From positions 29,561,087 through 29,625,086 of the forward strand of contig OZ024744.1 of assembly GCA_964016885.1 (NCBI GenBank): a stretch of 64,000 nt of DNA, given 5' to 3'. Below, one piece after another: positions 38,076-53,000 of the stretch (the first letter of the stretch is position 1; every line of letters begins with the position of its first letter). The notes beneath the pieces are model-generated. The model saw only the letters and a list, made by a program, of their open reading frames with translations. It was not told the origin of the DNA and ran no database searches. The position numbers and the translations under genes are program-made. Source of the stretch: Eledone cirrhosa (Eukaryota > Mollusca > Cephalopoda > Octopoda > Eledonidae).

Positions 38076-39889
38076 GAGTGTCTTATATAGATGGTGTCAC
38101 TGGTGGAGGACCATGACGTGGAGTGGCCTATATAGATGGTGTCACTGGTGGAGGACCATGACTTGTTTATATAGATGGTGTCACTGGTGGAGGACCATGA
38201 CGTGGTGTGTCTTATACAGATGGTGTCACTGGTGGAGTACCCTGACGTGGAGTGTCTCATATAGATGGTGTGATTGGTGGAGGACCATGACATGTCTTAT
38301 ACAGATTGTGTCACTGGTGGAGGACCATTACGTGGTGTGTCTTATATAGATTGTGTCACTGGTGGAGGTCCATGACGTGGTGTGTCTTATACAGATGGTG
38401 TCATTGGTGGAGGACCATGACATGTCTTATATAGACGGTGTAACTGGTGGAGGACCATGACGTGGAGTGTCTTATACAGATGGTGTCACTGGTGGAGAAC
38501 CATGACATGGAGTGTCTTATACAGATGGTATCACTGGTGGAGGACGATGACATGTCTTATATAGATGGTGTCACTGGTGGCGGACCATGACATGGAGTGT
38601 CTTATACAGATGGAATCACTGGTGGAGGACCATGACATGTCTTATATAGACGGTGTCACTGGTGGAGGACCATGACGTGGTGTGTCTTATACAGATGGTG
38701 TCACTGGTGGAGGACCCTGACGTAGAGTGTCTCATATAGATGGTGTGATTGGTGGAGGACCATGACATGTCTTATACAGATTGTGTCACTGGTGGAGGAC
38801 CATGACGTGGAGTGTCTTATATAGATTGTGTCACTGGTGGAGGTCCATGACGTGGTGTGTCTTATACAGATTGTGTCACTGGTGGCGGACCATAACGTGT
38901 AGTGTCTTACATAGATGGTGTCACTAGTGGAGGACCATGACGTGTAGTGTCATATATAGATGGTGTCACTGGTGGCAGACCATGATGTGTCTTATATATA
39001 TGGTGTCACTGGTGGAGGACCATGACGTGGAGTGTCTTATAAAGATGGTATCATTGGTGGAGGACCATGACGTTGAGTATCTTATAAAGATGGTATCATT
39101 GTTGGAGGACCATGACGTGGAGTATCTTATATAGATGGTGTCACTGGTGGAGGACCATGACGTGGAGTCTCTTATATAGATTGTGTCACTGGTGGAGGGC
39201 CAGGACGTGGAGTGTCTTATATAGATTGTGTCACTGGTGGACGACCATGACGTGGAGTGTCTTATATAGGTTGTGTCACTGGTGGAGGACCATGACGTGG
39301 AGTGTCTTATATAGGTTGTGTCACTGGTGGAGGACCATGACGTGGAGTGTCTTATATAGATGGTGTTACTGGTGGAGGACCATGACGTGGAGTGGCTTAT
39401 ACAGATGGTGTCACTGGTGGAGGACCATGACGTGGAGGGGCTTATACAGATTGTGTCACTGGTGGAGGACCCTGACGTGGAGTGTCTTATACAGATGGTG
39501 TCACTGCTGGAGGTCCTTGACATGTCTTATATAGACGGTGTCACTGGTGGGGAACCATGACGTGGAGTGTCTTATATAGATGGTGTCACTGGTGGAGGAC
39601 CATGACGTGGAGTGGCCTATACAGATGGTGTCACTGGTGGAGGACGTGACGTGGTGTGTCTTATACAGATGGTGTCACTGGTGGAGGACCCTGAAGTGGA
39701 GTGTCTCATATAGATGGTGTGATTGGTGGAGGACCATGACATGTCTTATACAGATTGTGTCACTGGTGGAGGACCATGACGTGGACTGCCTTATATAGAT
39801 TGTGTCACTGGTGGAGGTCCATGACGTGGTGTGTCTTATACAGATGGTGTCATTGGTGGAGGACCATGACATGTCTTATATAGATAGTG

Positions 39890-42800
39890 TCACTGGTGGA
39901 GGACCATGACGTGGAGTGTCTTATAAAGATGGTATCACTGGTGGAGGTCCACGACCTGGTGTGTCTTATACAGATGGTGTCATTGGTGGAGGACCATGAC
40001 ATGTCTTATATAGACGGTGTAACTGGTGGAGGACCATGACATGGAGTGTCTTATACAGATGGTGTCACTGGTGGAGAAACATGACATGGAGTGTCTTATA
40101 CAGATGGTATCACTGGTGGAGGACGATGACATGTCTTATATAGATGGTGTCACTGGTGGCGGACCATGACATGGAGTGTCTTATACAGATGGTATCACTG
40201 GTGGAGGACCATGACATGTCTTATATAGACGGTGTCACTGGTGGAGGACCATGACGTGGAGTGTCTTATACAGATGGTGTCACTGGTGGAGGACCATGAC
40301 GTGGAGTGTTTCATATAGATGGTGTGATTGGTGGAGGACCATGACATGTCTTATACAGATTGTGTCACTGGTGGAGGACCATGACGTGGACTGCCTTATA
40401 TAGATGGTGTCATTGGTGGAGGACTATGACGTGGAGTGTCTTATATAGATGGTGTCACTGGTGGAGGACCATGACCTGGAGTGTCTTATACAGATGGTGT
40501 CACTGGTGGAGGACCATGACGTGTAGTGTCTTATATAGATGGTGTCACTGGTGGAGGACCATGACCTGGAGTGTCTTATACAGATGGTGTCATTGGTGGA
40601 GGACCATGACGTGGAGTGTCTTATATAGATTGTGTCACAGGTGGAGGTCCATGACGTGGTGTGTCTTATACAGATTGTGTCACTGGTGGCGGACAATGAC
40701 GTGTAGTGTCTTATATAGATGGTGTCACTGGTGGAGGACCATGACGTGTAGTGTCTTATATAGATGGTGTCACCTGTGGAGGGCCATGACGTTGAGTATC
40801 TTATAAAGATGGTATCATTGGTAGAGGTCCATGACGTGGTGTGTCTTATACAGATTGTGTCACTGGTGGCCGACCATGACGTATCTTATATATATGGTGT
40901 CACTGGTGGAGGACCATGACGTTGAGTATCTTATAAAGATGGTATCATTGTTGGAGGACCATGACGTGGAGTGTCATATATAGATGGTGTCACTGGTGGA
41001 GGACCAAGACGTGGAGAGTCTTATATAGACTGTGTCACTGGTGGAGGACCATGACGTGGAGTGTCTTATATAGATTGTGTCACCGGTGGAGGACCATGAC
41101 GTGGAGTGTCTTATATAGGTTGTGTCACTGGTGGAGGACCATGACGTGGAGTGTCTTATATAGATGGTGTCACTGGTGGAGGACCATGACGTGGAGTGGC
41201 TTATACAGATGGTGTCACTGGTGGAGGACGATGACTTGTTTATATAGATGGTGTCACTGGTGGAGGACCATGACGTGGTGTGTCTTATACAGATGGTGTC
41301 ACTGGTGGAGGACCCTGACGTGGAGTGTCTCATATAGATGGTGTGATTGGTGGAGGACCATGACATGTCTTATACAGATTGTGTCACTGCTGGAGGACCA
41401 TGACGTGGAGTGTCTTATATAGATTGTCTCACTGGTGGATGTCCATCACGTGGTGTGTCTTATACAGATGGTGTCATTGATGGAGGAACATGACATGTCT
41501 TATATAGACGGTGTAACTGGTGGAGGACCGTGACGTGGATTGTCTTATACAGATGTTGTCACTGGTGGAGGACCATGACGTGGAGTGTCTTATACAGATG
41601 GTATCACTGGTGGAGGACCATGACGTGGAGTGCCTTATACAGATTGTGTCACTGGTGGAGGACCATGACGTGGAGTGTCATATATAGATGGTGTCACTGG
41701 TGGAGGTCCATGACGTGGTTTGACTTATATAGCTGGTGTCACTGTTGGAGGTCCATGACGTGGCGTGTCTTATATAGATGGTGTCGCTGGTGGAGGTCCA
41801 TGACGTGGCGTGTCTTATATAGATGGTGTCACTGGTGGAGGACCATGACGTGGAGTGTCTTGTATAGATGGTGTTACTGGTGGAGGACCATGACGTGAAG
41901 TGTCTTATACAGATGGTTTCACTGGTGGGCCACCATGACGTGGTGTGTCTTGTATAGATGGTGTCACTGGTGGAGGACCATGACGTGGAGTGTCTTATAT
42001 AGATGGTGTCAATGATGGAGGACCATGACGTGGAGTGTCTTATATAGATGGTGTCATTGATGGAGGACCACGACGTGGAGTGTCTTAAATAGATTGTGTC
42101 ATTGGTGGCTAACCATGACGTGGAGTGCCTTATATAGATGGTATCACTGGTGGAGGACCATGAGGTGGAGTGTCTTATTTAGATGGTGTCACTGGTGGAG
42201 GACCATGACGAGAAGTGTCTTATACAGATGGTTTCACTGGTGGAGGTCCATGAAGCGGAGTGTCTTATATAAATGGTGTCACTGGTGGGGGACCATGACG
42301 TGGTGTGTCTTATATAGAGGGATTCACTGGTGGGGACCATGACGAGGTGTGTCTTATATAGATGGTGTCATTGGTGGAGGACCATGACGTGGAGTGTCTT
42401 ATATAGATGGTGTCATTGGTGGAGGACCATGACGTGGAGTGTCTTATATAGATGGTGTCACTGGTGGAGGACCATGACGTGGAGTGTCTTATTTAGATGG
42501 TGTCACTGGAGGAGGACCATGACGTGGAGTGTCTTATACAGATGGTGTCACTGGTGGAGGACCATGACGTGGAGTGTCTTATTTAGATGGTGTCACTGGA
42601 GGAGGACCATGACGTGGAGTGTCTTATACAGATGGTGTCACTGGTGGAGGACCATGACGTGTCTTATATAGATGGTGTCACTGGTGGAGGGCCATGACGT
42701 GGAGTGTCTTATATAGATGGTGTCACTGGTGGAGGACCATGACGTGGAGTGGCTTATACAGATGGTGTCACTGGTGGAGGACCATGACGTGGAGTGGCTT

Positions 42801-44740
42801 ATACAGATGGTGTCACTGGTGGAGGACCATGACGTGGAGTGTCTTATACAGATGGTGTCACTGCTGGAGGTCCTTGACAGGTCTTATATAGATGGTGTCA
42901 CTGGTGGAGAACCATGACGTGGAGTGTCTTATATAGATGGTGTCACTGGTGGAGGACCATGACGTGGAGTGGCCTATACAGATGGTGTCACTGGTGGAGG
43001 ACGTGACGTGGTGTGTCTGATACAGATGGTGTCACTGGTGGAGGACCCTGAAGTGGAGTGTCTCATATAGATGGTGTGATTGGTGGAGGACCATGACATG
43101 TCTTATACTGATTGTGTCACTGGTGGAGGACCATGACGTGGAGTGTCTTATAAAGATGGTATCACTGGTGGAGGTCCACGACCTGGTGTGTCTTATACAG
43201 ATGGTGTCATTGGTGGAGGACCATGACATGTCTTATATAGACGGTGTAACTGGTGGAGGAGCATGACGTGGAGTGTCTTATACAGATGGTGTCACTGGTG
43301 GAGAAACATGACATGGAGTGTCTTATACAGATGGTATCACTGGTGGAGGACGATGACATGTCTTATATAGATGGTGTCACTGGTGGCGGACCATGACATG
43401 GAGTGTCTTATACAGATGGTATCACTGGTGGAGGACCATGACATGTCTTATATAGACGGTGTCACCGGTGGAGGACCATGACGTGGAGTGTCTTATACAG
43501 ATGGTGTCACTGGTGGAGGACCATGACGTGGAGTGTGTGATATAGATGGTGTGATTGGTGGAGGACCATGACATGTCTTATACAGATTGTGTCACTGGTG
43601 GAGGACCATGACGTGGACTGCCTTATATAGATGGTGTCATTGGTGGAGGACCATGACGTGGAGTGTCTTATATAGATGGTGTCACTGATGGAGGACCATG
43701 ACCTGGAGTGTCTTATACAGATGGTGTCACTGGTGGAGGACCATGACGTGTAGTGACTTATATAGATGGTGTCACTGGTGGAGGACCATGACCTGGAGTG
43801 TCTTATACAGATGGTGTCATTGGTGGAGGACCATGACGTGGAGTGTCTTATATAGATTGTGTCACAGGTGGAGGTCCATGACATGGTGTGTCTTATACAG
43901 ATTGTGTCACTGGTGGCGGACAATGACGTGTAGTGTCTTATATAGATGGTGTCACTGGTGGAGGACCATGACGTGTAGTGTCTTATATAGATGGTGTCAC
44001 CTGTGGAGGGCCATGACGTTGAGTATCTTATAAAGATGGTATCATTGGTGGATGTCCATGACGTGGTGTGTCTTATACAGATTGTGTCACTGGTGGCGGA
44101 CCATGACGTGTCTTATATATATGGTGTCACTGGTGGAGGACCATGACGTTGAGTATCTTATAAAGATGGTATCATTGTTGGAGGACCATGACTTGGAGTG
44201 TCATATATAGATGGTGTCACTGGTGGAGGACCACGACGTGGAGAGTCTTATATAGACTGTGTCACTGGTGGAGGACCATGACGTGGAGTGTCTTATATAG
44301 ATTGTGTCCCCGGTGGAGGACCATGACGTGGAGTGTCTTATATAGGTTGTGTCACTGGTGGAGGACCATGACGTGGAGTGTCTTATATAGATGGTGTCAC
44401 TGGTGGAGGACCATGACGTGGAGTGGCTTATACAGATGGTGTCACTGGTGGAGGACCATGACTTGTTTATATAGATTGTGTCACTGCCGGAGGACCATGA
44501 CGTGGAGTGTCTTATATAGATTGTGTCACTGGTGGATGTCCATGACGTGGTGTGTCTTATACAGATGGTGTCATTGATGGAGGAACATGACATGTCTTAT
44601 ATAGACGGTGTAACTGGTGGAGGACCGTGACGTGGAGTGTCTTATACAGATGGTGTCACTGGTGGAGGACCATGACGTGGTGTGTCTTATACAGATGGTA
44701 TCACTGGTGGAGGACCATGACGTGGAGTGCCTTATACAGA
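39890..44740. repeat. 3,227-bp higher-order repeat
   Basis: GAGGTCCACGACCTGG at 39944 and 43171, and GAGAAACATG at 40074 and 43301, both give 3,227. The offset falls to 3,097 near 41.5/44.6 kb and to 3,052 near 42.16/45.21 kb, showing losses of 130 and 45 bp in the later copy. Confidence 0.88.
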
Positions 44741-45159
44741 TTGTGTCACTGGTGGAGGACCATGACGTGGAGTGTCTTATATAGATGGTGTCACTGGTGG
44801 AGTTCCATGACGTGGTTTGACTTATATAGATGGTGTCACTGGTGGAGAACCATGACTTGGAGTGTCTTATATAGATGGTGTCACTGGTGGAGTTCCATGA
44901 CGTGGTTTGACTTATATAGATGGTGTCGCTGGTGGAGGTCCATGACGTGGCGTGTCTTATATAGATGGTTTCACTGGTGGGGGACCATGACGTGGTGTGT
45001 CTTGTATAGATGGTGTCACTGGTGGAGGACCATGACGTGGAGTGTCTTATATAGATGGTGTCAATGATGGAGGACCATGACGTGGAGTTTCTTATATAGA
45101 TGGTGTCATTGATGGAGGACCACCACGTGGAGTGTCTTATATAGATGGTGTCATTGGTA

Positions 45160-48100
45160 GCTAACCATGACGTGGAGTGCCTTATATAGATGGTGTCACT
45201 GGTGGAGGACCATGAGGTGGAGTGTCTTATTTAGATGGTGTCACTGGTGGAGGACCATGACGAGAAGTGTCTTATACAGATGGTTTCACTGGTGGAGGTC
45301 CATGAAGCGGAGTGTCTTATATAAATGGTGTCACTGGTGGGGGTCCATGACCTGGAGTGTCTTATTTAGATGGTGTCACTGGAGGAGGACCATGACGTGG
45401 AGTGTCTTATATAGATTGTGTCATTGGTGGAGGACCATGACATGTCTTATATAGATGGTGTCACTGATGGAGGACCATGACGTGGAGTGTCTTATACAGA
45501 TGGTGTCACTGGTGGAGGACCCTGATGTGGAGTGTCTCATATAGATGGTGTGATTGGTGGAGGACCATGACATTTCTTATACAGATTGTGTCACTGGTGG
45601 AGGACCATGACGCGGAGTGTCTTATATAGATGGTGTCACTGGTGGAGGACCATGACGTGGAGTGTCTTATATAGATTGTGTCACTGGTGGAGGTCCATGA
45701 CGTGGTGTGTCTTATACAGATTGTGTCACTGGTGGCGGACCATGACGTGTAGTGTCTTATATAGATGGTGTCACTGGTGGAGGACCATGACGTGTAGTGT
45801 CTTATATAGATGGTGTCACTGGTGGAGGACCATGACTTGTCTTATATAGATGGTGTGATTGGTGGAGGACCATGACATGTCTTATACAGATTGTGTCACT
45901 GGTGGAGGACCATGACGTGTAGTGTCTTATATAGATGCTGTCACTGGTGGAGGGCCATGACGTTGAGTATCTTATAAAGATGGTATCATTGGTGGAGGTC
46001 CATGACGTGGTGTGTCTTATACAGATGGTGTCATTGGTGGAGGACCATGACATGTCTTATATAGATGGTGTCACTGGTGGAGGACCATGACGTGGAGTGT
46101 CTTATACAGATGGTGTCACTGGTGGAGGACCATGACTTGTTTATATAGATGGTGTCACTGGTGGAGGATCATGACGTGGGGTGTCTTATATAGATGGTGT
46201 CACTGGTGGAGGACCATGACGTGGAGTGACTTATACAGATGTTGTCACTGGTGGAGGACCATGACTTGTTTATATAGATGGTGTCACTGGTGGAGGACCA
46301 TGACGTGGTGTGTCTTATACAGATGGTATCACTGGTGGAGGACCATGACTTGTTTATATAGATGGTGTCACTGATGGAGGACCATGACGTGGTGTGTCTT
46401 ATACAGATGGTGTCACTGGTGGAGGACCCTGATGTGGAGTGTTTCATATAGATGGTGTGATTGGTGGAGGACCATGACATTTCTTATACAGATTGTGTCA
46501 CTGGTGGAGGAACATGACGTGGAGTGTCTTATATAGATGGTGTCACTAGTGGAGGGCCATGACGTGGAGTGTCTTTTATAGATTGTGTCACTGGTGGAGG
46601 TCCATGACGTTGTGTGTCTTATACAGATTGTGTCACTGGTGGCGGACCATGACGTGTAGTGTCTTATATAGATGGTGTCACTGGTGGAGGACCATGACTT
46701 GTCTTATATAGATGGTGTGATTGGTGGAGGACCATGACATGTCTTATACAGATTGTGTCACTGGTGGAGGACCATGACGTGTAGTGTCTTATATAGATGG
46801 TGTAACTGGTGGAGGGCCATGACGTTGAGTATCTTATAAAGATGGTATCATTGGTGGAGGTCCATGACGTGGTGTGTCTTATACAGATGGTTTCATTGGT
46901 GGAGGACCATGACATGTCTTATATAGATGGTGTCACTGGTGGAGGATCATGACGTGGAGTGTCTTATATAGATGGTGTCACTGGTGGAGGACCATGACAT
47001 GTAGTGTCTTATATAGATTGTGTCACTGGTGGAGGACCATGACGTGGAGTTTCTTATACATATGGTGTCACTGGTGGAGGACCATGACGTGTCTTATATA
47101 GATGGTGTCACTGGTGGAGGACCATGACGTGGAGTGTCTTATATAGATGGTGTCACTGGTGGAGGATATGACGTGGAGTGTCTTATATAGATGGTGTCAC
47201 TCGTGGAGGACCATGACGTGGAGTGTGTTATATAGATTGTGTCACTGGTGGTGGACCATGACGTGGAGTGTCTTATATATATGGTGTCACTGGTGGAGGA
47301 CCATGACGTGGAGTGTCTTATATAGATGGTGTCATTGGTGGAGGACCATGACGTGGAGTTTCTTATACAGATGGTTTCACTGGTGGAGGTCCATAACGTG
47401 GTGTGTCTTATATATATGGTGTCACTGGTGGAGGACCATGACGTGGAGTGTCTTATACAGATGCTGTCACTGGTGGAGGACCATGACGTGTCTTATATAG
47501 ATGGTGTCACTGGTGGAGGGCCATGACTTGAGTGTCTTATATAGATGGTGTCACTGGTGGAAGACCATGACGTGTCTTATATAGATGTTGTCAATGGTGG
47601 AGGACCATGACGTGGAGTGTCTTATACATATGGTGTCACCGGTGGAGGTCCATGACGTGGAGTGTCTTATACAGATTGTGTCACTGGTGGAGGACCATGA
47701 CGTTGAGTGTCTTATACAGATGGTGTCACTGGCGGAGGACCATGACGTGGTGTGTCTTATACAGATGGTGTCACTGGTGGAGGACCATGACGTGGAGTGT
47801 CTTATACAGATGGTGTCACTGGTGGAGGACCATGACATGTCTTATATAGATGGTGTCTCTGGTGGAGGTCCATGACGTGGAGTGTCTTATAGAGATGGTG
47901 ACACTGGTGGAGGACCATGAAGTGGAGTGTCTTATGCAGATGGTGTAACTGGTGGAGGAGCATGACGTGGAGTGTCTTATACAGATGGTGTCACTGGTGG
48001 AGGTCAATGACGTGGAGTGTCTTATACAGATTGTGTCACTGGTGGAGGACCATGACATGTCTTATACAGATGGTGTCACTGGTGGAGGACATGACGTGGA

Positions 48101-51100
48101 GTGTCTTATACAGATGGTGTCACTGGTGGAGGACCATGACGTGGGGTGTCTTATATAGATGGTGTCACTGGTGGAGGACCATGACGTGGAGTGTCTTATA
48201 TAGATTGTGTCACTGGTGGAGGTCCATGACGTGGTGTGTCTTATACAGATTGTGTCACTGGTGGCGGACCATGACGTGTAGTGTCTTATATAGATGGTGT
48301 CACTGGTGGAGGACCATGACGTGTAGTGTCTTATATAGATGGTGTCACTGGTGGAGGACCATGACTTGTCTTATATAGATGGTGTGATTGGTGGAGGACC
48401 ATGACATGTCTTCTACAGATTGTGTCACTGGTGGAGGACCTTGACGTGTAGTGTCTTATATAGATGGTGTCACTGGTGGAGGGCCATGACGTTGAGTATC
48501 TTATAAAGATGGTATCATTGGTGGAGGTCCATGACGTGGTGTGTCTTATACAGATGGTGTCATTGGTGGAGGACCATGACATGTCTTATATAGATGGTGT
48601 CACTGGTTGAGGATCATGACGTGGAGTGTCTTATATAGATGGTGTCACTGGTGGAGGACCATGACGTGGAGTGTCTTGTATAGATGGTGTTACTGGTGGA
48701 GAACCATGACGTGGAGTGTCTTATACAGATGGTTTCACTGGTGGGGGACCATGACGTGGTGTGTCTTGTATAGATGGTGTCACTGGTGGAGGACCATGAC
48801 GTGGAGTGTCTTATATAGATGGTGTCAATGATGGAGGACCATGACGTGGAGTGTCTTATATAGATGGTGTCATTGATGGAGGACCACCACGTGGAGTGTC
48901 TTATATAGATGGTGTCATTGGTGGCTAACCATGACGTGGAGTGCCTTATATAGATGGTGTCACTGGTGGAGGACCATGAGGTGGAGTGTCTTATTTAGAT
49001 GGTGTCACTGGTGGAGGACCATGACGAGAAGTGTCTTATACAGATGGTTTCACTGGTGGAGGTCCATGAAGCGGAGTGTCTTATATAAATGGTGTCACTG
49101 GTGGGGGACCATGACCTGGAGTGTCTTATTTAGATGGTGTCACTGGAGGAGGACCATGACGTGGAGTGTCTTATATAGATGGTGTCACTGGTGGGGGACC
49201 ATGACGTGGTGTGTCTTATACAGATGGTGTCACTGGTGGAGGACATGACGTGGAGTGTCTTATATAGATTGTGTCATTGGTGGAGGACCATGACATGTCT
49301 TATATTGATGGTGTCACTGATGGAGGACCATGACGTGGAGTGTCTTATACAGATGGTGTCACTGGTGGAGGACCCTGATGTGGAGTGTCTCATATAGATG
49401 GTGTGATTGGTGGAGGACCATGACATTTCTTATACAGATTGTGTCACTGGTGGAGGACCATGACGCGGAGTGTCTTATATAGATGGTGTCACTGGTGGAG
49501 GACCATGACGTGGAGTGTCTTATATAGATTGTGTCACTGGTGGAGGTCCATGACGTGGTGTGTCTTATACAGATTGTGTCACTGGTGGCGGACCATGACG
49601 TGTAGTGTCTTATATAGATGGTGTCACTGGTGGAGGACCATGACGTGTAGTGTCTTATATAGATGGTGTCACTGGTGGAGGACCATGACTTGTCTTATAT
49701 AGATGGTGTGATTGGTGGAGGACCATGACATGTCTTATACAGATTGTGTCACTGGTGGAGGACCATGACGTGTAGTGTCTTATATAGATGGTGTCACTGG
49801 TGGAGGGCCATGACGTTGAGTATCTTATAAAGATGGTATCATTGGTGGAGGTCCATGACGTGGTGTGTCTTATACAGATGGTGTCATTGGTGGAGGACCA
49901 TGACATGTCTTATATAGATGGTGTCACTGGTGGAGGATCATGACGTGGGGTGTCTTATATAGATGGTGTCACTGGTGGAGGACCATGACGTGGAGTGACT
50001 TATACAGATGTTGTCACTGGTGGAGGACCATGACTTGTTTATATAGATGGTGTCACTGGTGGAGGACCATGACGTGGTGTGTTTTATACAGATGGTATCA
50101 CTGGTGGAGGACCATGACTTGTTTATATAGATGGTGTCACTGATGGAGGACCATGACGTGGTGTGTCTTATACAGATGGTGTCACTGGTGGAGGACCCTG
50201 ATGTGGAGTGTTTCATATAGATGGTGTGATTGGTGGAGGACCATGACATTTCTTATACAGATTGTGTCACTGGTGGAGGAACATGACGTGGAGTGTCTTA
50301 TATAGATGGTGTCACTAGTGGAGGGCCATGACGTGGAGTGTCTTTTATAGATTGTGTCACTGGTGGAGGTCCATGACGTTGTGTGTCTTATACAGATTGT
50401 GTCACTGGTGGCGGACCATGACGTGTAGTGTCTTATATAGATGGTGTCACTGGTGGAGGACCATGACTTGTCTTATATAGATGGTGTGATTGGTGGAGGA
50501 CCATGACATGTCTTATACAGATTGTGTCACTGGTGGAGGACCATGACGTGTAGTGTCTTATATAGATGGTGTCACTGGTGGAGGGCCATGACGTTGAGTA
50601 TCTTATAAAGATGGTATCATTGGTGGAGGTCCATGACGTGGTGTGTCTTATACAGATGGTTTCATTGGTGGAGGACCATGACATGTCTTATATAGATGGT
50701 GTCACTGGTGGAGGATCATGACGTGGAGTGTCTTATATAGATGGTGCCACTGGTGGAGGACCATGACATGTAGTGTCTTATATAGATTGTGTCACTGGTG
50801 GAGGACCATGACGTGGAGTTTCTTGTACATATGGTGTCACTGGTGGAGGACCATGACGTGTCTTATATAGATGGTGTCACTGGTGGAGGACCATGACGTG
50901 GAGTGTCTTATATAGATGGTGTCACTGGTGGAGGACATGACGTGGAGTGTCTTATATAGATGGTGTCACTCGTGGAGGACCATGACGTGGAGTGTGTTAT
51001 ATAGATTGTGTCACTGGTGGTGGACCATGACGTGGAGTGTCTTATATATATGGTGTCACTGGTGGAGGACCATGACGTGGAGTGTCTTATATAGATGGTG

Positions 51101-53000
51101 TCACTGGTGGAGGACCATGACGTGGAGTGTCTTATATAGATGGTGTCATTGGTGGAGGACCATGACGTGGAGTTTCTTATACAGATGGTTTCACTGGTGG
51201 AGGTCCATAACGTGGTGTGACTTATATATATGGTGTCACTGGTGGAGGACCATGACGTGGAGTGTCTTATACAGATGGTGTCACAGGTGGAGGACCATGA
51301 CGTGTCTTATATAGATGGTGTCACTGGTGGAGGGCCATGACTTGAGTGTCTTATATAGATGGTGTCACTGGTGGAAGACCATGACGTGTCTTATATAGAT
51401 GTTGTCAATGGTGGAGGACCATGACGTGGAGTGTCTTATACATATGGTGTCACCGGTGGAGGTCCATGACGTGGAGTGTCTTATACAGATTGTGTCACTG
51501 GTGGAGGACCATGACGTTGAGTGTCTTATACAGATGGTGTCACTGGCGGAGGACCATGACGTGGTGTGTCTTATACAGATGGTGTCACTGGTGGAGGACC
51601 ATGACGTGGAGTGTCTTATACAGATGGTGTCACTGGTGGAGGACCATGACATGTCTTATATAGATGGTGTCTCTGGTGGAGGTCCATGACGTGGAGTGTC
51701 TTATAGAGATGGTGACACTGGTGGAGGACCATGACGTGGAGTGTCTTATGCAGATGGTGTAACTGGTGGAGGAGCATGACGTGGAGTGTCTTATACAGAT
51801 TGTGTCACTGGTGGAGGACCATGACATGTCTTATACAGATGGTGTCACTGGTGGAGGACATGACGTGGAGTGTCTTATACAGATGGTGTCACTGGTGGAG
51901 GACCATGACGTGGGGTGTCTTATATAGATGGTGTCACTGGTGGAGGACCATGACGTGGAGTGTCTTATATAGATTGTGTCACTGGTGGAGGTCCATGACG
52001 TGGTGTGTCTTATACAGATTGTGTCACTGGCGGCGGACCATGACGTGTAGTGTCTTATATAGATGGTGTCACTGGTGGAGGACCATGACGTGTAGTGTCT
52101 TATATAGATGGTGTCACTGGTGGAGGACCATGACTTGTCTTATATAGATGGTGTGATTGGTGGAGGACCATGGCATGTCTTCTACAGATTGTGTCACTGG
52201 TGGAGGACCTTGACGTGTAGTGTCTTATATAGATGGTGTCACTGGTGGAGGGCCATGACGTTGAGTATCTTATAAAGATGGTATCATTGGTGGAGGTCCA
52301 TGACGTGGTGTGTCTTATACAGATGGTGTCATTGGTGGAGGACCATGACATGTCTTATATAGATGGTGTCACTGGTTGAGGATCATGACGTGGAGTGTCT
52401 TATATAGATGATGTCACTGGTGGAGGACCATGACATGTAGAGTCTTATATAGATCGTGTCACTGGTGGAGGACCATAACGTGGAGTGTGATATACAGATG
52501 GTGTCACTGGTGGAGGACCATGACGTGGAGTGACTTATATAGATGGTGTCACTGGTGGAGGACATGACGTGGAGCGTCTTATATAGATGGTGTCACTGGT
52601 GGAGTGCCATGACTTGAGTGTCTTATATAGATGGTGTCACTGGTGGAAGACCATGACGTGTCTTATATAGATGTTGTCAATGGTGGAGGACCATGACATG
52701 GAGTGTCTTATACATATGGTGTCACCGATGGAGGTCCATGACGTGGAGTGTCTTATACAGATGGTGTCACTGGTGGAGGACCATGACGTGGAGTGTCTTA
52801 TACAGATGGTGTCACTGGTGGAGGACCATGACATGTCTTATATAGATGGTGTCTCTGGTGGAGGTCCATGACGTGGAGTGTCTTATACAGATGGTGTCAC
52901 TGGTGGAGGACCATGACGTGGAGTGTCTTATACAGATGGTGTCACTGGTGGAGGTCCATGACGTGGAGTGTCTTATACAGATTGTGTCACTGGTGGAGGA
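45160..53000. repeat. 3.77-3.85-kb higher-order repeat, two copies
   Basis: GACGCGGAG is at 45611 and 49464 (offset 3,853). Later segments shift to 3,769 and 3,814 as whole units are gained or lost. Copy 1 spans about 45.2-49.0 kb and copy 2 about 49.0-52.5 kb. Confidence 0.87.
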
